A stretch of 64,000 bases of DNA from Tenacibaculum sp. MAR_2009_124 (GCF_900105455.1 NZ_FNSF01000001.1:811001-875000); one strand, 5' to 3'. Positions 8,958 through 18,152 are shown, counted from the first letter of the stretch. A program made the numbers and translations. The notes: generated by a model not told the origin, from the letters alone.

Positions 8958-9968
8958 ATGAAAAAAAAGGTTTTGTTGACAGGTATTTCGGGGTTTGTAG
9001 GGCAACATTGTGCAGTTGAATTATTAAAGCAAGGATACAAAGTAAAAGGATCGATAAGGAAATTATCAAAAGAGCAAGAGGTAAGAAGAGGAATAGCAAA
9101 GGTTGTTGATGCAAAAGATAATTTAGAATTTTGTAAACTAGACTTACTTAACGATGCAGGGTGGGAGCAAGCAATGCGCGATTGTGATTTCGTATTACAT
9201 GTAGCATCACCTTTTGTGATTGCGCAACCAAAAGATGAAAACGAATTGATAAAGCCAGCGGTCGATGGAACGCTACGGGCATTAAAATTTGCTCAAAAAA
9301 CTGGTGTTAAGAAGGTAGTTTTAACATCTTCAACAGTAGCTATGGCAGGAGATAAAAAAGTTAATCATTTGAATGAAGATAGCTGGACTGATGCCAAAAA
9401 CGATAAAGTTTCTGCTTATATTAAAAGTAAAACGATGGCTGAAAAAGCAGCATGGGATTTTTATTCAAATCAAACGGGTCCGAACAAAATTCAACTTACT
9501 GTTGTGAATCCAGGACCTATTTATGGACCAACATTAACAGGGAATTTATCAGGTGCATCGATGGAGATGATAAAGAAAGTAATTACTGGAAAAATGCCAA
9601 TGCTACCAAATAGTAATTATGTAATGTCTGATGTAAGGGACATAGCGAAAATTCATGTGGAAGCTTTGGGGAATTTAAAATCCGAAGGAAGAAGATTGAT
9701 TGTTTCTTCTGCAAAACCGCATTCTTTTGTTAGCGTAGCACAAATTTTAAAAGATGGAGGATATGATAAAGCTAGCCCAAAAACCGCACCTAGTTTAATG
9801 GTAAAATTCATGAGTCTTTTCAATAGTGAGATGAAGGGTATGTTACCATTTGTTGATGCTTTGGTAAGTGCCGATATTTCACCAGCAATGGAAATTTTTA
9901 AGTGGAGGCCAATTCCATTTGAAAAAACTATTTTAGATACAGCCGTTTCAATAGAGGAGCATCTTTAG
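8958..9968 (+). CDS. NAD(P)-dependent extended SDR (aldehyde/dihydroflavonol-reductase-like)
   Basis: This 336-residue protein has the nucleotide-binding glycine motif TGISGFVG at residues 7-14 and an extended-SDR active site (TSSTVAMAG followed later by YIKSK, giving the Tyr-x-x-x-Lys pair). VVNPGPIYGP is also typical of the dihydroflavonol-reductase/aldehyde-reductase branch. It probably reduces carbonyl compounds with NADPH. The true substrate is unknown. Divergence from an HxlR regulator suggests induction by a toxic carbonyl or quinone. It ends in a terminator that overlaps the 3' end of the convergent methyltransferase. Confidence 0.8.
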   Translation: MKKKVLLTGISGFVGQHCAVELLKQGYKVKGSIRKLSKEQEVRRGIAKVVDAKDNLEFCKLDLLNDAGWEQAMRDCDFVLHVASPFVIAQPKDENELIKPAVDGTLRALKFAQKTGVKKVVLTSSTVAMAGDKKVNHLNEDSWTDAKNDKVSAYIKSKTMAEKAAWDFYSNQTGPNKIQLTVVNPGPIYGPTLTGNLSGASMEMIKKVITGKMPMLPNSNYVMSDVRDIAKIHVEALGNLKSEGRRLIVSSAKPHSFVSVAQILKDGGYDKASPKTAPSLMVKFMSLFNSEMKGMLPFVDALVSADISPAMEIFKWRPIPFEKTILDTAVSIEEHL

Positions 9969-9979
9969 TAAAATATAAG

Positions 9980-10020
9980 AATCCACAATAAGGTTATACT
10001 AACTTTGTTGTGGATTTTTT
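9980..10020 (+). terminator. Terminator of the SDR gene
   Basis: A 9-bp stem, AATCCACAA (9980-9988) with TTGTGGATT (10008-10016), is followed by a T-run. It overlaps the last codons of the convergent methyltransferase. Confidence 0.75.
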
Positions 10021-11630
10021 GTGTTGAATAAATTAATAGAAACTGTAGCTAAGTTGGAGTCAGGGAATTTCTTAAAAACCTGCTCGTTTGGAAATAAACC
10101 TATCGACTTCATTGCTTCCATATACTCACTTAACTCTATAATGTATTGATCAGAATAACCATGAGTTGCATCATAGGCTGTTGCTGCTGTTTTTCCTAGG
10201 TTTTTAGCTACTAAATCAGGATTTGAGGTATGAAGTTCTATGAGTAAAAGGCCGAATTTGTCTATATATGGTTTCCACTTCCTAAAATGTTGTTTAAAAG
10301 ACTCTATAACCAAGTTATTGTTTAGTCGTTCCCCGCGATACGCATAAGCCCCAGTAGAAGCTGTTAGCGTTATATTTTTAGAAGTAGATGGAGTTTCCCA
10401 AATTCTATTATGATCTAAAAAAGTTCTTACATTCAATAAATCAGAAAGGTTTATGCCGTATTTATCTTCCAGATCATTCGATAGAGCTTTTGGATTTCCA
10501 ATATCTCCCCAAATTACTTTCGCCCAAATATCAGCTTGTACTAAGTTTTTTCGCGTTATTTTAAGAGCGGCTTCGTTATAATCAACTCCGATTAATAACA
10601 AAGGGTGCTCTTCCAATTGTTTTCCACGAGAAGTTCTACCTTCAATAAGGTTGAATAAATGCTTTAAAAAAGCTCCATTTCCACAACCAACATCCAAAAT
10701 TCCTTTGGGCTGTTCTTCAATTGGCTTATTAAACAAATCAATAATAATTTCATCAATTACTCTGAAGTAGGAGGCATGGGCACCACCGCTTCCCCAAACG
10801 TTCATCTCTCTATCAACATGAATTTCATGGTTGCTATTTCCTTCTGATCTGAAAAGACGAGGATTGCCAAAAATTAACGTATCAAGCTTTCGAAGTGTTG
10901 GAATATAGGATACTGTAACGCCATAAGCACTTGCTCGTTTTGCAAAAAATAGTCCTTTATCGGTGAATTCATAAAACTCGTTGTCTTTAGTAAACCATCC
11001 TAAATTGGTGAGAATATTTAATAAACGTTCAAAACTATCGGGATCTTTATGAAATTCTTCTGCTTTAAATTTTGTTTGCATAAAGTATTTATGAAACATA
11101 CCACTCATACCTAATAATACAATAGTGGGACCTACAATAATCCCTTCAATATGTTGAAGTATTTGAGAAAGAATCCTTACTTCTTTAGAGTTTTCATTTG
11201 TGGGAATATTAAAATTTTTCGAAAAATTTTTAAACAGTTTTTCTAATTTGTAAAAAGGATCTTTATTGAATTTTCTAGCGCTAAAATGTTCAGAATATTG
11301 GAGTAATTCAAACGCTTCTTTGTAAAGATTGAAATAGTTAAAAGCTATTTGAGAGTTTTCGTTGCAAATATAGGTAACGACGTTATTTTTATTGTCTACC
11401 CGCTGAACTAACCATCCTTGCGAACATAATGTGCGCAAGGCTACATTTAAGTAGCCATTGTTAGCCTTAAACCGTTCACTTAATTTTGAAAGAGTTATTT
11501 CCTGTTTTTCTAAGAGATACTGAGTGACTCCCTGATTAAAAAGGACAAAAGCCGATGGGCAAGTTACAATTCCATCTAAATGTCTGAATAATTGATTTCT
11601 TAATTGAGATTTTTCATGTTTGCTTAGCAT
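9999..11630 (-). CDS. Class I SAM-dependent methyltransferase with winged-helix N-terminus
   Basis: This is a 543-residue protein. Residues 1-100 form a winged-helix-like region (ITLSKLSERFKANNGYLNVALRTLCSQGWL), and a second one lies near 180-240. The Rossmann methyltransferase core starts with motif I, ILDVGCGNGAFLKHL, at about residue 300. Later segments YAYRGERLNNN, LLIELHTSN and ATHGYSDQYIIE are distinctive. The layout resembles O-methyltransferases with an N-terminal dimerisation helix domain, and the late motifs recall AprA-type methyltransferases from polyketide pathways, which is a low-confidence resemblance. No biosynthetic cluster is nearby, so it stands alone. Confidence 0.65.
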   Translation of the reverse strand: MLSKHEKSQLRNQLFRHLDGIVTCPSAFVLFNQGVTQYLLEKQEITLSKLSERFKANNGYLNVALRTLCSQGWLVQRVDNKNNVVTYICNENSQIAFNYFNLYKEAFELLQYSEHFSARKFNKDPFYKLEKLFKNFSKNFNIPTNENSKEVRILSQILQHIEGIIVGPTIVLLGMSGMFHKYFMQTKFKAEEFHKDPDSFERLLNILTNLGWFTKDNEFYEFTDKGLFFAKRASAYGVTVSYIPTLRKLDTLIFGNPRLFRSEGNSNHEIHVDREMNVWGSGGAHASYFRVIDEIIIDLFNKPIEEQPKGILDVGCGNGAFLKHLFNLIEGRTSRGKQLEEHPLLLIGVDYNEAALKITRKNLVQADIWAKVIWGDIGNPKALSNDLEDKYGINLSDLLNVRTFLDHNRIWETPSTSKNITLTASTGAYAYRGERLNNNLVIESFKQHFRKWKPYIDKFGLLLIELHTSNPDLVAKNLGKTAATAYDATHGYSDQYIIELSEYMEAMKSIGLFPNEQVFKKFPDSNLATVSINLFNTKNPQQS

Positions 11631-12051
11631 GCAATATTGTTTTCATTAAATATAATCAATTGATATTGAATAGAGAAGTGGAGGTTGAGCGTACTGCTTT
11701 GTAATGAGTTAAATAGTACGTTGTAATAACTTTTTGTGAATGTAAATTAAAGTATCAATGTTTTTGGGAAAACAAAAAGACCTACTCTGTGAAGTAGGCC
11801 TTTAGCTATATAACATAGCATTTAAGGTATATTGTTGTTTTTTAAGTTACTTTTTTCTTATTTGAGTCTAAGATAGTGACTTATATTTTAATAGCTTGTA
11901 ACATTTGTTACATTACTGTTTAAATAAGTAACTAGATAATAAGTTTGAAAGCTTGACTTTTAAAATATTAATACAGTAATAACAATTATTATAAGTCAAA
12001 CATTTGAATAATATATTGTTTTTATTGATAATCTAATAGATAGTAATTTTG
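11631..12051. other. AT-rich gene-less spacer, first half
   Basis: No open frame with coding character was seen here. It contains the terminator-like hairpin at 11776 and ends with TAATTTTG (12044-12051), a match to the Bacteroidota -7 element, directly before the first structured element. Confidence 0.5.
11776..11803 (-). terminator. Terminator-like hairpin in the spacer upstream of the methyltransferase
   Basis: CCTACT (11781-11786) pairs with AGTAGG (11793-11798). On the minus strand the stem is followed by TCTTTTTGTTTT. No minus-strand gene lies upstream of it before the GNAT gene, so any transcript it ends would be non-coding. Confidence 0.5.
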
Positions 12052-12108
12052 GTAAATGTTTCTTTTTAGGGATCTCAGTCAAGGAGATTTACTTTATGTT
12101 TCATTTAC
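12052..12108 (+). ncRNA. Structured element, copy 1
   Basis: Outer arms GTAAATG and CATTTAC enclose a conserved T-rich left strand, an inner stem GGATCTC (12070-12076) with GAGATTT (12084-12090), and a conserved right strand ACTTTATGTTT. The stem uses two G-T pairs that would be G-U in plus-strand RNA but mismatches on the minus strand, favouring plus-strand transcription. A TAnnTTTG box overlaps its left edge. It may be a regulatory RNA or leader; no family is recognised. Confidence 0.45.
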
Positions 12109-12252
12109 GTTTGCTATCAATCGTTTGATATCGAGTCAAAATTTTATGTGGTGTAGTATGAGAAATTAATGATAAACGATGAAGGTAGTAAGTTCAAGTA
12201 TTAATAAAGTGATTAAGTCTTTTGATTAAGAATTAAATAAACTATAACTCTA

Positions 12253-12313
12253 TAAATGTTTCTTTTTAGGGACCTCGGTCTATCCTATGAGGTTTACTTT
12301 ATGTTTCATTTAC
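12253..12313 (+). ncRNA. Structured element, copy 2
   Basis: This is the same architecture as copy 1, with outer arms exactly 200 bp further on. The inner stem is GGACCTC (12270-12276) with GAGGTTT (12289-12295). Relative to copy 1 one T-A pair has become C-G, a compensatory change, while the loop differs in length (12 versus 7 nt). Flanking strands are nearly identical between copies. It lies 284 bp before the GNAT start codon. Confidence 0.45.
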
Positions 12314-12566
12314 TGTTTTGTTGTCAGTTAACTTGTTTGTATTTAGGTTTTTATTTTAAATAAAGAACTTTTCGTTTACATTAATTATGACACACTATTT
12401 TTTAATAGGTCACATATTTTGATAAAAATGCTATTCGTTTAGATAAAATCAAAAAATATGCCAAAGAACAAAAGTCTCTTCGTGTTAGTCCTTAGCTAAT
12501 AGTTTTGCGCAATACTTACCGCTATTTAAGGTCTAAGTTTACTTGGTTTTACTCAGATTTAGTTAA

Positions 12567-12586
12567 TTTCGCAGGCTATTGCGAAA
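12567..12586 (+). promoter_or_regulatory. Perfect hairpin just upstream of the GNAT start
   Basis: TTTCGCA pairs with TGCGAAA around the 6-nt loop GGCTAT and ends 10 nt before the ATG at 12597. It sits where ribosomes load, so it could modulate translation. There is no T-run, so it is not a terminator. Confidence 0.4.
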
Positions 12587-12596
12587 AATAACTTTA

Positions 12597-13190
12597 ATGA
12601 TAAAGGCTACGATAAAAGATATTGGTAGAGTTACAGATGTTTTAACAGATTCATTCAAAGAGAATAAATCAATAATTAACGTTACAAGAAAAGGTAAGAA
12701 TCAAAGTTTAAGAATAAGGAAACTTATGAAGTTCTTTACCTTAAACACGTTTTATAATGGAGATGTTTTCATTTCAGACGATGCCAATGGTTGTTTATTG
12801 ATGTTAACAAAAGACGAAGAGAGAAAAGGAACTATAACAAAGCGTTTACACTTACTTATTTGGAAAGTGAATTTAATGTTCAATATTCTTGGAATAAACA
12901 ACGTTATAAATGTTTTACAAAGAGAAAAAGCAATTAATAAGAATCATCCCAAGGGGAATTATCTTCATTTATATTATGTTGGTGTTTATAAGGAATTTCA
13001 AGGAAAACGTATAGGATCGAAATTAATTGAGGAGGTAATACAATATTATGGAGTAACGAAAACTCTATATTTGGAAACTTCTGACATTAGGAATTTGCCC
13101 TTTTATAAAAAACTTGGCTTTAGGGTTGTAAATATTCATAACGAATTGGAAATAACATTGTATATCTTGAAAAAAGAAAGCCTGAGTTAA
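12597..13190 (+). CDS. GNAT family N-acetyltransferase
   Basis: I choose ATG 12597 (MIKATIKDIGRV...), giving 197 residues. The TTG at 12579 lies inside the hairpin and is unlikely. The acetyl-CoA binding motif A is GVYKEFQGKRIGSKLI near residue 129, with the Q-x-x-R-x-G-S loop. TLYLETSDIRNLPFYKKLGF follows as motif B. Residues 1-120 are less conserved and carry the acceptor site. The acceptor is unknown. The gene is preceded by the long spacer with two structured elements and is convergent with the photolyase operon. Confidence 0.75.
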   Translation: MIKATIKDIGRVTDVLTDSFKENKSIINVTRKGKNQSLRIRKLMKFFTLNTFYNGDVFISDDANGCLLMLTKDEERKGTITKRLHLLIWKVNLMFNILGINNVINVLQREKAINKNHPKGNYLHLYYVGVYKEFQGKRIGSKLIEEVIQYYGVTKTLYLETSDIRNLPFYKKLGFRVVNIHNELEITLYILKKESLS

Positions 13191-13229
13191 CTATTTTATT
13201 TGTGCTTTTTAAAATTCACTCAAGCCATT

Positions 13230-14735
13230 TTATAACAAATTCAATTGATTTGATTTTTTAGTTTTATTAAGGTCGCTTAAAAATGTTTCGGCATTTTGAA
13301 AATGTTTATTACGCTTTTCTGTATCCATTTTATCTAAGTTAGTGATTAACATTTTTAGGCGAGGGTTTTTAGATAAGAAAACTCTGTTTACATTCATAAA
13401 CCTCCAGAATAGTCCGTCCCAAATATTTTGCCAATTACCAGTAGGGTAATTACTCATTTTTTTAACATAATTACTACTGCTAATATATGGTTTTGTAGAC
13501 ATGAGTCCTCCATCAGCAAATAAACTCATTCCGTATATATTAGGAACCATTACCCAATCATAACTATCGATAAAAAACTCCATAAACCATTGGTACACTT
13601 CATCAGGATCAAATTCGCAAAGCAGCATAAAGTTTCCAAGTATCATTAATCTTTCTATATGATGTGCATAGCCTGTAAGCTTTAGTTTTTTTATGGTCGT
13701 ATCAATAGGTAAAATACCCGTGGTTCCATCATAAAATGAATTAGGTATTTTTCGGTTGTGTTTCCAAAAATTTTTGGTTCTTTCTTCTGCGCCTTTTACT
13801 TCGTAAATTCCACGAATAAATTCACGCCAACCTAAAATTTGTCTCACGAAACCTTCTAAGGAATTAATAGGAGTATTATTCTTTTCCGCATAATCTATTG
13901 CTTTGTGAATGACATATTCCGGAGTAAGAAGACCAACATTAATTAAAGGGGATAAAACACTGTGATTTAAAAAATACTCACGAGATACAATAGCGTCTTC
14001 GTAAATACCAAATTCGTGAAACCTGGTTTCTAAAAAGTTAGTAAACCAAACTTCAGCTTCTTCAAAGGTTGTTGGATATATCTGCTGATCTTGTAGCGTT
14101 CCGAGATTTTCAGAAAAGTGTTTATGAATATATTCCTTAGCTTCTTTATAATAAGAGTTTGATTTAGGAAACGATATGGTCGGCGCTACTTTCCCTTTGG
14201 GGTATTTCTTACGATTTTCAGTGTCATAGGTCCATTTTCCACCTGTAGGTTTTCCATTTTCGATAAGAATATTTCTTAATAGTCGCTGTTGTTTATAGAA
14301 TGAAGTTTGAAAGAACTTCTTTTTTGTAGGCTTAAAGAAAGATGACAGGTCGTTTTTAGAATTTATAAAAAGAGGCGATTCATGGATGGTAATGCTAATT
14401 CTTTTTTCGAAACCTATAATTCTTTTTTTCAACCAATTATCACTGGGATCTATAAGATATAGTTCTTCTAGGCCCTGAAGAATAAGTTTTTCTAAAAGAA
14501 ATCGAATGTCACTTTCTTTTTCCAGCGCTTGAATATAGTTAACATTGAAATTCTGTTGTTTTAAAAACTCTTCATAAAATTTCATGGTAGCTCTATGGAA
14601 AGCCAATTTTTGCTGATGAAAATTGTATTGATTAAAGAATAAAGTTTCTTCAATTAGATATATAGGGATCTCAGAATCCAGTAGTTCTATATTTTTAAAA
14701 ATTTGATGCGGAAATATAAATATTACTTGTTTCAT
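13230..14735 (-). CDS. PhrB-like cryptochrome/photolyase lacking the Fe-S cysteines
   Basis: This 501-residue protein belongs to the deoxyribodipyrimidine-photolyase-related family: KQVIFIFPHQIF at the start, QILGWREFIRGIY, and YDWVMVPNIYGMS / ADGGLMSTKPYIS / WDGLFWRFMNVN in the FAD domain. Characterised bacterial (6-4) photolyases of this family bind a 4Fe-4S cluster with four cysteines, three of them in the region after TKPY. This protein has a single cysteine in total (in LLCEFDPDEVYQWF), and the stretch after KPYISSSNY has none. It therefore cannot hold the usual cluster. It is the second gene of an operon, 18 nt after the DASH cryptochrome stop codon. Confidence 0.85.
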   Translation of the reverse strand: MKQVIFIFPHQIFKNIELLDSEIPIYLIEETLFFNQYNFHQQKLAFHRATMKFYEEFLKQQNFNVNYIQALEKESDIRFLLEKLILQGLEELYLIDPSDNWLKKRIIGFEKRISITIHESPLFINSKNDLSSFFKPTKKKFFQTSFYKQQRLLRNILIENGKPTGGKWTYDTENRKKYPKGKVAPTISFPKSNSYYKEAKEYIHKHFSENLGTLQDQQIYPTTFEEAEVWFTNFLETRFHEFGIYEDAIVSREYFLNHSVLSPLINVGLLTPEYVIHKAIDYAEKNNTPINSLEGFVRQILGWREFIRGIYEVKGAEERTKNFWKHNRKIPNSFYDGTTGILPIDTTIKKLKLTGYAHHIERLMILGNFMLLCEFDPDEVYQWFMEFFIDSYDWVMVPNIYGMSLFADGGLMSTKPYISSSNYVKKMSNYPTGNWQNIWDGLFWRFMNVNRVFLSKNPRLKMLITNLDKMDTEKRNKHFQNAETFLSDLNKTKKSNQLNLL

Positions 14736-14753
14736 GGGGATTGTATTAAATTT

Positions 14754-16055
14754 TTAGAATAAAGAAGTTTGTAACCAAGTTCGACGATAGTGACCGTGCC
14801 CGTCATATTTTTCAGCTTGCCATTGCACATTAAACTTTCTATCTCTCGGATCATTACCAACACCAGCAACATATTGCCAGTTTCCATAGTTACTATGAAC
14901 ATCATAATCGATAAGCATACTTTCGAAATAAGCAGCACCAATACGCCAATCAAGAAATAACTCTTTTGCGAAAAAGGAAGCTACATTTTGTCTACCTCTA
15001 TTACTCATCCAGCCAGTTTTTTTAAGCTCTATCATATTAGCATTAACAAAATCATTGGAAGTTTCTCCGTTAATCCAATCATTAACAAGTTTTTTGTCGT
15101 TATTCCATGAATATTCGATTTGTTTAATTCCAGTTGCTTTAAACAAATTGTTTTGATGTTTAAGAGATAAAAACTTGAAGTAATCTCTCCAAATCAATTC
15201 AAAAATTAACCAATAGGTAGACTGATTGCTTCCAAACTCCTGTTCAAATTTTTTAACTTCCCAGTAAATACTCTTTGCCGAAATACAACCATTGGCCAAC
15301 CAAGGAGAAAACTTTGAACTATAGTCGATTCCTAATAATTCATTCCTTGTCTTTTTATAGAAGTTTAATTTTTTTGTTTTGAAGAAATAATGTTGTAAAC
15401 GCAGAGACGCCTGGGTTTCACCTCCTTTAAAAGGAAAGGCCGATTTCTGATGCTTTTCAAAAACTTCAGACCCTAAATCCATCAACGAGGGTAATTGTGT
15501 GTCTACATTAATCCAATTACTCGTTTCTTTTGGGACGATGACTAAAGATGGTTTGGTAGAAACAACTTTTTCAATCCTTTTTCTGAAATTGGTAAAAACC
15601 TCTGGAGTATGAAGAATATCGAAATTAACCGTGTCTGGATGATATAAAAACTGATCGTAATATGAGTGAATTGTTACTGTTTTTGATAGTTTTTGTTCTA
15701 TTCTCTTAATAATGCTGTTTTCTTCATGAGTAAACTCTTTTTGAAAGAACAAAGCACTTGCATTGTATTTTTTGCAAAACTCAACAACTTTACTATTTGG
15801 ATGATCGAAGTAGGTGAATAAGGAAATATTTAACTTTTTAAGATTCTCGGCAAGATTGTTAACCGACTCAATTAGAAATTGAGTTCGGAACTTTTCGATT
15901 TTTTTAAACCCAAATTGTGAGGTGTTAAATAGATTCTTATCAAAACAATAAATACCAATCACTTTAGAGTATTGAGAGCAGGCCTCATACAAAGCTTTGC
16001 TATCCTGTATTCTTAAGTTATTAGTAAACCATACGATTGCTGTTTTTTGCTGCAT
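14754..16055 (-). CDS. Cryptochrome DASH
   Basis: This 433-residue protein has the photolyase N-terminal alpha/beta domain (AIVWFTNNLRIQDSKALYEA), the linker GGETQASLRLQHYFF, and a FAD domain with SKFSPWLANGCISAK, FELIWRDYFKFLS, TGWMSNRGRQNVASFFAKE and GNWQYVAGVGNDPR. These are hallmark segments of CRY-DASH, which repairs cyclobutane dimers in single-stranded DNA and may signal in blue light. The end (YDGHGHYRRTW) departs from the usual YDPxGxY form. It is the first gene of a two-gene light-repair operon. Confidence 0.9.
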   Translation of the reverse strand: MQQKTAIVWFTNNLRIQDSKALYEACSQYSKVIGIYCFDKNLFNTSQFGFKKIEKFRTQFLIESVNNLAENLKKLNISLFTYFDHPNSKVVEFCKKYNASALFFQKEFTHEENSIIKRIEQKLSKTVTIHSYYDQFLYHPDTVNFDILHTPEVFTNFRKRIEKVVSTKPSLVIVPKETSNWINVDTQLPSLMDLGSEVFEKHQKSAFPFKGGETQASLRLQHYFFKTKKLNFYKKTRNELLGIDYSSKFSPWLANGCISAKSIYWEVKKFEQEFGSNQSTYWLIFELIWRDYFKFLSLKHQNNLFKATGIKQIEYSWNNDKKLVNDWINGETSNDFVNANMIELKKTGWMSNRGRQNVASFFAKELFLDWRIGAAYFESMLIDYDVHSNYGNWQYVAGVGNDPRDRKFNVQWQAEKYDGHGHYRRTWLQTSLF

Positions 16056-16359
16056 CTTACTTTATTCTCTGATTGAGTTATCAAAGATAAATTATTTTGT
16101 TTAATGTTTTTAGTTGTAGGTTAGACAAAATTAATAAGAAAAGTAATTCCAGATACTTTATTGTGGTAATTCCACTTGCTAGATGGTATAATCGTTCGAA
16201 AGGAGCACCATTTAATAAAATGGATTTGGTGATTTTTTAATCGTTCTTATTTATTTCAAGTTGTATTATTGATACACAATTGGGGTAATGGAAATAAGAT
16301 AGTTGAGTTTTCTTTCCATAATTAGAATTATCTCAAGTAATTCTGTATCGATATTTGGA
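16056..16359. other. Spacer between CRY-DASH and the MBL gene
   Basis: No ORF. The only structure seen is a weak CACCA...TGGTG hairpin followed by T6 near 16206-16238 on the plus strand, which could be a terminator but serves no visible gene. Confidence 0.35.
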
Positions 16360-17256
16360 TTACTTCTTTAAGCTTCTATAAAATGTTCGTCTTATCGCTT
16401 CCCCAGAAATAAACCAATCACCATATTTAAGATCATCAAATTTTTGGGTGAGTTTAATGTTGTTGGCTACTTCTTCTTCAGTTTTTCCAGCATTAATTTC
16501 AGTAAGGATATTTATTTTAATCTCCTCCAGCATTGCGAGGTATTCTTTTAATTCCGTTTTAAAAGAAAGATTTCGATGACCAGGAATTATTTTGGTTTCA
16601 TCATCAATTATTAAAAGGGCCTTTTTAATGGCATCAATATATCCCTGAGCACTTCCTCCAGAGTCTAGGTCTATGTATGGGTACTTTCCTTGAAAATAAG
16701 TATCTCCCATATGAAGTACATTGCTGCTTCCAAAATATACCATAGCATCGCCATCGGTATGCGCATTGTGTACATGAAAAGCATATATCGATTCTCCATT
16801 AAAGTGAAAGTTGAGGTCTTTTGTAAAGGTAACTATAGGTAGAGCACCTTTCGGAGCAGCTTTTATGGTACGATTGCGTCGCTTTTGAAATTGATCAGTG
16901 CTCATGCGCTTTCTTACATTTTCATGAGCTATAATTACAGCTCCTTCTTTTTCCATATTTTTATTTCCACCAGTATGATCACCATGCCAATGAGTGTTTA
17001 ACAAAAATCTAATGTCTTTTTCGCTAACTGTTTTTATTGCCTTTAAAATTTTGGGTGTTAATCGAGCAAATTGGTCATCAATCATAAAAACACCGTCTTC
17101 GCCTGCCGAAATAGCAATGTTTCCTCCTTGTCCAACGAGCATATATACATTGTTCGAAACATGGTGTACTTTAATTTGGATTTCTTTCTGTTGCGAAAAA
17201 CCGATAGCAAAGGTGAATAGGAAAGTTATAAAATTAAGAAATGCTGGAAGTTTCAT
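16360..17256 (-). CDS. Secreted MBL-fold metallo-hydrolase
   Basis: I start at ATG 17256 (MKLPAFLNFITFLFTFAIGFSQ, a signal peptide cleaved near residue 22) rather than the upstream TTG at 17274. This gives 298 residues. The metal-binding HWHGDHTGGN motif is complete, and later GDTYFQG and IIPGHRN supply further ligands, so the dinuclear zinc site looks intact. It acts in the periplasm or is secreted. The family ranges from beta-lactamases to thiol-ester hydrolases, and these motifs do not decide the substrate. Confidence 0.85.
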   Translation of the reverse strand: MKLPAFLNFITFLFTFAIGFSQQKEIQIKVHHVSNNVYMLVGQGGNIAISAGEDGVFMIDDQFARLTPKILKAIKTVSEKDIRFLLNTHWHGDHTGGNKNMEKEGAVIIAHENVRKRMSTDQFQKRRNRTIKAAPKGALPIVTFTKDLNFHFNGESIYAFHVHNAHTDGDAMVYFGSSNVLHMGDTYFQGKYPYIDLDSGGSAQGYIDAIKKALLIIDDETKIIPGHRNLSFKTELKEYLAMLEEIKINILTEINAGKTEEEVANNIKLTQKFDDLKYGDWFISGEAIRRTFYRSLKK

Positions 17257-17462
17257 AATAATGGAGTTTATCAATGTTCTGTCGTAGCAAATGAAAATTC
17301 CTTTCCGAAAACAAATTTTATGCTGGTAATTGCGGTCATTTTTCTTAACAATCCTTTTAGTAAATGGTGTAATTATAGCTTTTAGAAAAATCTATTAGTA
17401 TGACAAGGTGGTATTGATAAGGTTTCTACGTTTTTCCTAAATTAAGAAATTCGAACTATTGA

Positions 17463-18044
17463 TTATTGATGAGGTTTAGCTAATAAAATAGTTCCATCTT
17501 TTCCTAACCTTGGAGGTGTGCCGCCTCTCCCGTTGATATGCCAAAAAATGTAAGCTTTTTCATATTCTGAAATTCTTTTTTCTTTATACTCTTTTGAAAT
17601 AACTTCTTTAATAGAACTGTAATATTTCTTTGGTGAATGTATAAAAATAAAATAGGCTGACGATTTGTATACTTTTAAACGCTCTCTACTAGGAAATCCA
17701 TGTTTTTTTGTTAAATCAAGAAGTAGTAGAGTATTGGATTCGTTAGTTTTATCTACAAGACTTTTAATACTATCCTTGCTTTTTTGGTAGTTTTTATAGT
17801 TATCTCCTAATTTCTTTCTTTTTGCTTTTTGAGTCAGAAACTTCCCTCCATTATTCTTCCTATCTACTTTGTATTTCGAATCAACAGCAATTAAGTTATG
17901 TCGGTGTTTTTGATCTAAGAAATGCATTGAATCAATTACCTTGTTTAATTGAGTTTTTTCTTGAGTGGTTAATGTTTTTACTGTTCCGCAAGAAATAACA
18001 AGCACTAAAAAGATAAATAGGATAATTTGGGGAAGGGGTCTCAT
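17463..18044 (-). CDS. Putative lipoprotein, DUF6624-like
   Basis: This 193-residue protein has a lipoprotein signal (LFIFLVLVISCG, cysteine at residue 19). The middle carries the pattern LDQKHRH, then a basic helical region, NTLLLLDLTKKHGFPSRERL and YFIFIHSPKKYYSSIKEVI, which resembles DUF6624 proteins. No function is known for that family. It stands alone on the minus strand with no clear operon partner. Confidence 0.55.
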   Translation of the reverse strand: MRPLPQIILFIFLVLVISCGTVKTLTTQEKTQLNKVIDSMHFLDQKHRHNLIAVDSKYKVDRKNNGGKFLTQKAKRKKLGDNYKNYQKSKDSIKSLVDKTNESNTLLLLDLTKKHGFPSRERLKVYKSSAYFIFIHSPKKYYSSIKEVISKEYKEKRISEYEKAYIFWHINGRGGTPPRLGKDGTILLAKPHQ

Positions 18045-18152
18045 ACAAATTGAAGTTTAGAGGTTGAAATTCATATCAATATTAAAAGCAAAGGTAATCT
18101 ATTCAAATGCATATACATTCATCGGTTTATAACCTTGCTAATTTTGCATAAA

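Noticed and set aside
16195..16205. Repeat TTCGAAAGGAG shared with 60532-60542
   Set aside because: Matches of this length between random places are expected many times in 64 kb, and the surroundings differ.
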